Shown piece after piece: positions 15,292 to 19,827 of a stretch of 19,827 bases of DNA. The notes under the pieces were generated by a model. That model saw only the letters and a program-made list of their open reading frames with translations. It was not told the DNA's origin and did not search any database. How positions within the stretch are numbered: position 1 is the first letter of the stretch; each line of letters begins with the position of its first letter. The stretch is from an uncultured Solirubrobacter sp. (GTDB lineage: Bacteria; Actinomycetota; Thermoleophilia; Solirubrobacterales; Solirubrobacteraceae), in the NCBI GenBank assembly GCA_937871635.1, contig CALMNS010000130.1:1-19827 (forward strand), read 5' to 3'. The position numbers and the translations under genes are program-made.

Positions 15292-16019
15292 GCAAGGTCG
15301 GAGGGGAACGGAAGCGAACGCGCCGTGCCGCCGAGGACGGGACGCGCGCCTCCCCCCGGCGGGACGTGCTCGAACGCGAGATCTACCTGCACGCCGCCCG
15401 GCTCTTCGCGGAGCGCGGCGTCGGCGCCACGAGCCTGCAGGACATCGCCGAGTCCGTCGGGATGAGCCGGCCAGCGCTCTACCACTACTTCTCGAGCAAG
15501 GATGACCTGCTGTCGCGACTCATCGCGGAGCACCCGAAGCGCAGCGCCCGCGAGCTCGCGGCGATCCGGCGTCGTAAGGACATCGGCCCGGCCCAGAAGC
15601 TTCGGGAGATGGTGCGGGCGCTGGTGATGGTGATCGCCGAGGATCCCGTGCGCTTCCGGACGCTGGTGACAAGCGAGGGCCAGTTGACCGGCGAGCTCGC
15701 CGCCATGCATGCGAAAGCCAAACGCACCGTCCTCAAGGAGATGCAGGGCGTCATCGAGGAGGGCATCGACGTGGGCGCCTTCCGGCACGCGGACGCCCGA
15801 GTCTCCGCGCTCGGCGTCCTCGGCATGGGCAACTGGAGCGCCTGGTGGCTGAACGCCGACGACCCGAACTCGACCGCGGCGATCGCCGAGGAGCTCTCCC
15901 AGATGGCCGTTCTCGCGGTGTCGCGGACTGGGGCCGCGCCGCTCGAGCAGGGGATCCCCGCCGCCATCCGGGCGATTCGCGAGGACCTCGACCACCTCGA
16001 GCGGCAGTTCTCCGGGTAA
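15288..16019 (+). CDS. TetR/AcrR-family transcriptional regulator
   Basis: The product is 243 aa. A basic N-terminal tail (about 1-27) precedes the TetR DNA-binding domain: REIYLHAARLFAERGVGATSL (30-50), the helix-turn-helix QDIAESVGMSRPALYHYFSSKDDLL (51-75). The rest is an all-helical ligand-binding/dimer domain of the TetR_C type. The ATG overlaps the hydrolase remnant's stop. CAGTAT at 15275-15280 lies 7 bases before the start, so a leaderless transcript is also possible. As the last gene of the operon it probably senses the imported acid or its CoA thioester and controls the operon promoter. The ligand is unknown. Confidence 0.9.
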   Translation: MSKVGGERKRTRRAAEDGTRASPRRDVLEREIYLHAARLFAERGVGATSLQDIAESVGMSRPALYHYFSSKDDLLSRLIAEHPKRSARELAAIRRRKDIGPAQKLREMVRALVMVIAEDPVRFRTLVTSEGQLTGELAAMHAKAKRTVLKEMQGVIEEGIDVGAFRHADARVSALGVLGMGNWSAWWLNADDPNSTAAIAEELSQMAVLAVSRTGAAPLEQGIPAAIRAIREDLDHLERQFSG

Positions 16020-16483
16020 GCCGCTCGAACGGCTGTGTCCTGCCCGAGCGTGCCTTCACCGCTCACCCATAAGGGAGGGCGGGCGCGCCCGCCTTCATCC
16101 GCGAGCGACGAGTCGCAGGGACCACGAGCCTCGGGCGGAGCTCACGGAGCGTCACCGCTCGGGCTTGAGAAGGGCAGCGATCGGTGCGCGACGTGCTCAG
16201 AGCGCCTTGGGGCATCGCTGACGAGGTCCTTGGGCAGCCGGGTCGTCGAGCCCGGTCGTCGAGCAAGACGATCCACGTTTACCTGGTCAACCCCATCAGG
16301 ACCGGCCGCGTCTATCGGATCTGCGAAGTGATTGCCGTGCTCGGGCGTGAGCTGGCCTGCGGTAAGTGGCGATGTACCAAGGCCGCCGGGACCTGCAGGT
16401 TGTCGACCGGGGCGACCAGAAGCGGTCGGATAACGCGGCAGGATCGTCCTTGTCCGACGTTGACTGCTACGTGAGCCCTCGCG
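16020..16483. other. Gene-poor stretch after the regulator
   Basis: I see no convincing gene here. Besides the hairpin at 16075-16096 it contains a short direct repeat (GGTCGTCGAGC twice near 16242-16263). The open frames crossing it lack motifs. Base composition is more even than in the operon, as in ordinary intergenic DNA. Confidence 0.5.
16075..16096 (+). terminator. GC-rich hairpin downstream of the TetR gene, likely operon terminator
   Basis: Bases 16075-16085 (GAGGGCGGGCG) pair with 16086-16096 (CGCCCGCCTTC): 8 perfect GC pairs at the centre, then a G-T, an A-T and a G-C pair. It lies 55 bases after the regulator's stop. There is no T-tract, which is common for actinobacterial terminator hairpins. 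Confidence 0.5.
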
Positions 16484-16711
16484 ATGCAGCACAGTCAACG
16501 GATGCTGCACAGACTTCGGTCGGCATGGCGCTGGTTGAATGCCACCGACCGGCCTGGCCGTACCTGGCTCGTAGCTTTCACGATCGTCATCGCTGTCAAC
16601 CTGACGGCTGGTCCGGTCCTTGGTTCAGATCGCTCCGCGGTCGAGGCGGTACTCGCTTCGGGGGCCATCGCAACGGGGGTCTGGATTGGAACGCTCGTAC
16701 GTCAACGCTGA
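16484..16711 (+). CDS. Small putative membrane protein
   Basis: The product is 75 aa and I do not recognise the family. A basic N-terminus (MLHRLRSAWRW) is followed by two hydrophobic stretches, TWLVAFTIVIAVNLTAGPVLG (about 27-47) and VEAVLASGAIATGVWIGTLV (about 53-72), which could form a helical hairpin in the membrane. Third-position GC is clearly lower than in the operon genes. No ribosome site precedes ATG 16484, and ATG 16502 is an alternative start. A 7-base inverted repeat (TGCAGCA at 16485-16491, TGCTGCA at 16503-16509) covers the start region. It may or may not be a true gene. Confidence 0.4.
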   Translation: MQHSQRMLHRLRSAWRWLNATDRPGRTWLVAFTIVIAVNLTAGPVLGSDRSAVEAVLASGAIATGVWIGTLVRQR

Positions 16712-16756
16712 GCTCCGAAGACCGACCAACGGCACATCGTGGGACTCGAGGGTGAG

Positions 16757-17095
16757 ATGAGCGGCGGCTCACGCCACCAGACCGACCACACCCTCCGTGA
16801 GCTCGCGGCCGTGTACGCCGGCTACATCGTCGTCGGCGCGGTCTGGCCACGCATCGTCTACTTCAAGGGCCGCTTGCGCGGGCGGCCGCTTGGGATCCAC
16901 GCCGCCTCGGTCATGCTCTGGTGGTTCGCGGTACTCCAGTGGGGGCGCCCGTGGGCGCGTCGCAAGCAAGCGGTGTCGGACCCGGCGAGGACGCAGCTCA
17001 TCGAGGAGCTGGGGCGTGCGCCGACGGAGGTCGAGCTCATGGAGAACCTCGGCTATTCGACGCCCTGCGTCTCGGCTCGGCGACGCCACCCGTGA
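16757..17095 (+). CDS. Small two-helix membrane protein of unknown function
   Basis: The product is 112 aa and I do not recognise the family. The start is ATG 16757, with GAGGGTGAG directly upstream; GTG 16739 in the same frame is less likely. Two hydrophobic segments are seen, LAAVYAGYIVVGAVWPRIVYF (about 16-36) and HAASVMLWWFAVLQW (about 48-62), separated by a basic loop (KGRLRGR). The cytosolic tail contains IEELGRAPTEVELMENLGY, reminiscent of the ELGR.PT..EL..ELG stretch of sigma-70 region 3, but too short to call homologous. It lies 45 bases after the previous small gene and may be co-transcribed. Confidence 0.5.
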   Translation: MSGGSRHQTDHTLRELAAVYAGYIVVGAVWPRIVYFKGRLRGRPLGIHAASVMLWWFAVLQWGRPWARRKQAVSDPARTQLIEELGRAPTEVELMENLGYSTPCVSARRRHP

Positions 17096-17230
17096 GCCGC
17101 GGATGCAACACCGCCCTGAGAACCGCTCGGACGGTCGCTGAACCTCGTGCCGTTGCAGAAGCGGGTGAGCTGAAGTGGCATAGACCAGGCATTCCAACGA
17201 GGCCGACTCCCGACGCCATCCTCCGGCTTG

Positions 17231-17248
17231 GGCTCGCCTCCGCGAGCC
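17231..17248. terminator. Hairpin between convergent genes, possible bidirectional terminator
   Basis: GGCTCGC (17231-17237), loop CTCC and GCGAGCC (17242-17248) form a perfect 7-base stem. It sits between the end of the plus-strand small membrane gene (17095) and the end of the minus-strand gene (17297). No T-tract is present. Confidence 0.35.
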
Positions 17249-17296
17249 GCTGTCGCAGCAGCGCAGCTGACCAGCGCGCCTAACGTCACTGGTGCG

Positions 17297-17758
17297 TCAC
17301 TCGTCCTGCAGCGGGCCGAGCCAGTCGTCGTACGGGCCGGGTCCAGCCACCCGGCGGCCTGTAGCGCTCGACCGTCGCCGTGGGAGCGCAGCCTGGAAGC
17401 CCTCGATCCAGTCGCTGTCGTGATTGGCCGACCAGCAGACGAAGTCGTCGGTGACGCCTGAGTCGCGCTCACGGGCTCGCGCCGTGACCTGGCGAGCGAT
17501 GACTTGCAGGGCGGCGTCCTGCTCGCGAACGCCGACGGGGCCTCGGGCGACCAAGCCGTTGCGCTCCGAGCTGGTCAGCCAGGCGGCGAACGGCACGATC
17601 GGCGGGCCGTCTGAGCTCAGGAACGCCACCATGCACAGGGGTTCGGGCACCGCCCGGGACGCCAGGGTGGACAGCACACGAGCGGTCTCGCGCGCGCTCC
17701 ACGAGTGTGGCCGCTCGGGCAGCCGCTTCGGCGCTGAAGCCGAGCGCCTGGAGCTCAC
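17297..17758 (-). CDS. Hypothetical protein, probably frameshifted near its N-terminus
   Basis: Read from GTG 17758 this gives 153 aa with no family I recognise. From about residue 25 onward it looks like true coding sequence, with G/C-rich third positions and sensible residues (TARVLSTLASRAVPEPLCM, then VAFLSSDGPPIVPFAAWLT, DDFVCWSANHDSDWIEGF). The first 24 codons (SSRRSASAPKRLPERPHSW) look like out-of-frame reading. The other frame over the same bases gives LQALGFSAEAAARAATLVER, a plausible amphipathic helix with G-rich first positions. The two join at the GCGCGCGC run near 17686-17694, where one base may have been gained or lost. It is divergent from the GrpB-family gene, with 48 bases between them. 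Confidence 0.5.
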   Translation of the reverse strand: MSSRRSASAPKRLPERPHSWSARETARVLSTLASRAVPEPLCMVAFLSSDGPPIVPFAAWLTSSERNGLVARGPVGVREQDAALQVIARQVTARARERDSGVTDDFVCWSANHDSDWIEGFQAALPRRRSSATGRRVAGPGPYDDWLGPLQDE

Positions 17759-17806
17759 AGATCAGGATCGGTCAAGGCACGAGCCTACGGGTGCGACCAT
17801 GGGGCG

Positions 17807-18424
17807 ATGGAGCTGATCGGCGGCCGGGAGCGACGTGCGATCGTCGTCGTCCCATACGACGAGTCCTGGCCGGGGGCGTTCGCACGCGAACGCGACCGCA
17901 TCCTGCCCGCCCTTGGCGAGCTGGCTCATCGGGTCGACCATATCGGCTCGACGGCCGTCGCCGGCCTTCCGGCCAAGCCGATCATCGACATCGACGTCAG
18001 CGTCGACGACCCCGACGACGAGCGGCTGTATGTGCCGCTGCTTCGGCGCGCCGGCTACCGGCTGCGGGTCCGCGAACCGGGGCACCGGATGTTGCGCACG
18101 CCCGCTCTCGACGTCCACCTTCACGTCTGCGCGACCGGCGGCCACTGGGAGCGCACGCATCTGCTCTTTCGCGACTGGCTCCGGGTCGCTGGTGACGACC
18201 GAGAACGGTATGCCGGGGTCAAGCGTGAGCTTGCGCAACGCGCATGGCCCGACATGAATGCGTACTCCGCAGCGAAGGCCGAGGTCATCGGCGAGATCAC
18301 GCAACGCGCCGAGCGGTGGGCTGCCAGCATCTGCTGGAGCCCGGTCCGGAGCTCCAAGATCTCCCAGTGGCCAATCGGCTACCGGGGGCAAGCGGAGCGC
18401 AGCGCCGCGGATGAGCCGCTCTAG
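17807..18424 (+). CDS. GrpB family (UPF0157) nucleotidyltransferase-like protein
   Basis: The product is 205 aa. The family core is clear: VVVPYDESWPGAFARERDRI (13-32), then HIGSTAVAGLPAKPIIDIDV (45-64) with the GS and D-x-D of a minimal nucleotidyltransferase fold. LDVHLHVCATGGHWERTHLLFRDWLR and YSAAKAEVIGEITQRAERW close the domain near residue 171. About 34 residues beyond that (from AASICWSPVRSS to ADEPL) are not typical of the family, so the original stop may have been lost. Family members have been linked to nucleotide or CoA biosynthesis and to resistance phenotypes, but the role is not settled. Confidence 0.9.
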   Translation: MELIGGRERRAIVVVPYDESWPGAFARERDRILPALGELAHRVDHIGSTAVAGLPAKPIIDIDVSVDDPDDERLYVPLLRRAGYRLRVREPGHRMLRTPALDVHLHVCATGGHWERTHLLFRDWLRVAGDDRERYAGVKRELAQRAWPDMNAYSAAKAEVIGEITQRAERWAASICWSPVRSSKISQWPIGYRGQAERSAADEPL

Positions 18425-18545
18425 ATCAGAGCGACGAGGCGCTCGAGCGACGGCTGCGCGACGCCGCAATCGCCTTGGCCTGAGCCCGCACCGCGAACCG
18501 ACCCGGTCGCGATGAGCTTCCGGGCCTCCCGCCGTCACACCGCCC

Positions 18546-19511
18546 ATGACCTCCTCACCCCACCTCACCACTGACCGCGACGCGTTCGAGGCGCAGGTGC
18601 GCCGCCACGCCCGCGAGCTCCACGTCCACTGCTACCGCATGACGGGCTCCGTCGAGGAGTCCGAGGACCTCGTGCAGGAGACGTTCCTGCGGGCGTGGCG
18701 CAAGCGCGAGCAGTTCGCCGGCCGCTCGACACTGCGGGCCTGGCTGTACCGCATCGCGACGAACGCCTGCCTCGACGCGCTCGACAAGCGCCCGCGGACG
18801 GCGACCCCCGACGGGGAGGTGCTGTGGCTGCAGCCCTACCCCGACTCGCTGCTCGAGGCCGTGCCGGCGAGCGAGGACGGTCCCGAGGACGCCGTGGTCG
18901 CCAAGGAGACCATCGAGCTGACGTTCCTCACCGCGATCCAACGCTTGGCGCCCCTGCCGCGGGCGGTCTTCATCCTCCGCGACGTCCTGGACTGCTCGGC
19001 CAAGGAGACCGCCGAGCTGCTCGAGACGACGGTCGCCTCGGTGAACTCCGCGCTGCAGCGCGCCCACGCCGGCCTGCGCGAGCACCTGCCCGAGCCCCGC
19101 GCGCAGTGGCGCCCCGAGCAGGAGCCGTCGGCCGCCGAGCGGGAGCTGCTCGCCCGCTACGTCGAGGCCAGCGAGCAGGCCGACCCCGAGGGCTTCGTCG
19201 CCGTCATGCACGATGACGTCCGCTTCTGGATGCCGCCCCAGCCCGGGGTATGGGAGGGCCGCGACACCGTCGTCGGGGCCTGGGTGGAGGGCGGCTTCGG
19301 CTCGGAGGCGTTCGGGTCGATGCGCTGCGTGGTCACGCGGGCCAACCGGCAGCCCGCGGTCGCGTGCTACGTCCGGCGGCCCGGGGACGTCGAACACCGG
19401 CCGCTCGCCATCGACGTCCTGCGCATCGAGGACGGCCTGGTCCGTGAGATCGTCACGTTCGACGGCAGCCTGTTCGGGCGCTTCGACCTGCCCGCGAGCC
19501 TCCCGGCCTAG
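18546..19511 (+). CDS. ECF RNA polymerase sigma factor with SnoaL-like C-terminal domain (SigG/SigX5 type)
   Basis: The product is 321 aa. Region 2 is at about 14-82 (HCYRMTGSVEESEDLVQETFLRAW, then RSTLRAWLYRIATNACLD with ALDKRPR), and region 4 at about 128-178 (FILRDVLDCSAKETAELLETTVASVNSALQRAHAGL). From about 195 a SnoaL/NTF2-like domain follows (ARYVEASEQADPEGFVAVMHDDVRFWMPP to REIVTFDGSLFGRF). This layout is that of ECF sigma factors that lack a separate anti-sigma gene and are thought to be controlled by their own C-terminal domain. None of the neighbours looks like an anti-sigma factor. ATG 18546 has no clear ribosome site and may be read leaderless. Confidence 0.93.
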   Translation: MTSSPHLTTDRDAFEAQVRRHARELHVHCYRMTGSVEESEDLVQETFLRAWRKREQFAGRSTLRAWLYRIATNACLDALDKRPRTATPDGEVLWLQPYPDSLLEAVPASEDGPEDAVVAKETIELTFLTAIQRLAPLPRAVFILRDVLDCSAKETAELLETTVASVNSALQRAHAGLREHLPEPRAQWRPEQEPSAAERELLARYVEASEQADPEGFVAVMHDDVRFWMPPQPGVWEGRDTVVGAWVEGGFGSEAFGSMRCVVTRANRQPAVACYVRRPGDVEHRPLAIDVLRIEDGLVREIVTFDGSLFGRFDLPASLPA

Positions 19512-19518
19512 CGCCCAG

Positions 19519-19555
19519 CGGCCCGCCCGGCGCGGGACGCGGCGCGCCCGGGCCG
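19519..19555 (+). terminator. Compound GC hairpin just after the sigma factor gene
   Basis: CGGCCCG (19519-19525) pairs with CGGGCCG (19549-19555). Inside it GGCGCG (19529-19534) pairs with CGCGCC (19543-19548) around an 8-base loop, with a 3-base bulge. It starts 8 bases after the stop codon. No T-tract follows. Confidence 0.5.
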
Positions 19556-19578
19556 CCATCAGGGCGGGCAGCGGACTC

Positions 19579-19599
19579 CCCCTGAAGCTCAGCTTCGGG
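19579..19599. terminator. Hairpin at the end of the transporter gene, between convergent genes
   Basis: GAAGCT (19584-19589) pairs with AGCTTC (19591-19596), flanked by CCC and GGG with a bulged T on one side. It overlaps the stop codon of the minus-strand transporter gene. The support is its position between two converging genes. Confidence 0.25.
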
Positions 19600-19827
19600 C
19601 TGGAGGACTGATCTCGCGCAGGGCGGCGCCGGCGAGAAGCGCGAGGCCGGCGGCGAGCCCGGCGACCGCCAGCATCGCGCCGGGCAGCCCGACGGCGGCG
19701 GCCCATGTCCCGACGTAGACCGGGCCGGCGAGGAAGCCGAGGTACGCCACGGTGGTGACGACCGACGTGGCGGCGCCCCGCCGCTCGTCGGGCACCGTCG
19801 CCGTCAGCACGCTCATCAGCGTCGGGA
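19589..19827 (-). CDS. MFS-type transporter, C-terminal fragment (N-terminus beyond the right edge)
   Basis: The last about 79 residues of a minus-strand membrane protein are present and the frame is open to the window edge. TLMSVLTATVPDERRGAAT is the cytosolic loop with the Arg-rich motif typical between helices of major facilitator proteins. It is followed by two hydrophobic helices (VVTTVAYLGFLAGPVYVGTWA and AMLAVAGLAAGLALLAGAAL) and a short tail ending PPARS. An internal ATG (19816) gives a 75-residue reading, but the frame continues upstream, so this is not the true start. The substrate cannot be inferred. Confidence 0.7.
   Translation of the reverse strand, partial: PTLMSVLTATVPDERRGAATSVVTTVAYLGFLAGPVYVGTWAAAVGLPGAMLAVAGLAAGLALLAGAALREISPPARS

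Noticed and set aside
1..19827. tRNA, rRNA, CRISPR, transposase or phage genes
   Set aside because: I looked on both strands and saw no cloverleaf-like sequence, spaced repeat array, transposase motif or phage structural gene.

Overview
This is a high-GC stretch of bacterial chromosome. Codon third positions are strongly G/C-rich, GTG starts are frequent and 4-base start/stop overlaps are common. The gene content (HAAT-type Liv transporter, TetR, SigG-like ECF sigma factor, GrpB family, 'Imm-5-like' protein, secreted ricin-fold protein) suggests an actinobacterium. A soil lineage such as Thermoleophilia/Solirubrobacterales is possible, but this rests on gene style only. I see no rRNA, tRNA, CRISPR array or insertion sequence.

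Layout. (1) 1-2421: two secreted proteins on the minus strand. One is a lysyl-oxidase-like enzyme with an Ig-like domain and a Pro-rich tail, cut by the left edge. The other is a small ricin-type beta-trefoil protein. They are separated by 545 bases that hold a strong perfect inverted repeat. (2) 2651-3770: a broken 'Imm-5-like' gene (a 1-base frameshift plus an internal deletion), then an intact SAM methyltransferase. (3) 4078-16019: one compact plus-strand catabolic operon of about 12 kb. It encodes a branched-chain-amino-acid-type ABC importer (livK-H-M-G-F), an alpha/beta hydrolase, a maleate isomerase-like enzyme, a VOC-fold protein, a DhbE-like aryl-acid:AMP/CoA ligase, a salicylyl-CoA/anthraniloyl-CoA hydroxylase-like flavoprotein, a decayed alpha/beta-hydrolase remnant and a TetR regulator. 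(4) 16020-17300: a looser region with a hairpin after the regulator and two small putative membrane proteins. (5) 17297-19827: a minus-strand hypothetical gene with a probable frameshift, a GrpB-family protein, an ECF sigma factor with a SnoaL-like tail, and the 3' end of an MFS-type transporter cut by the right edge.

How the genes work together. The operon reads as import of an aromatic acid, activation to a CoA thioester, flavin-dependent ring hydroxylation, ring opening (VOC protein), hydrolysis (alpha/beta hydrolase) and maleate-to-fumarate isomerisation. This resembles the salicylyl-CoA/gentisate logic, but no canonical gentisate dioxygenase or maleylpyruvate hydrolase is visible. The hydroxylase also lacks most of the reductase domain that its best-known relatives carry. 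The substrate is therefore open, and this operon is the best candidate here for an undescribed pathway. Two genes (the Imm-5-like gene and the second hydrolase) have decayed by deletion plus frameshift.
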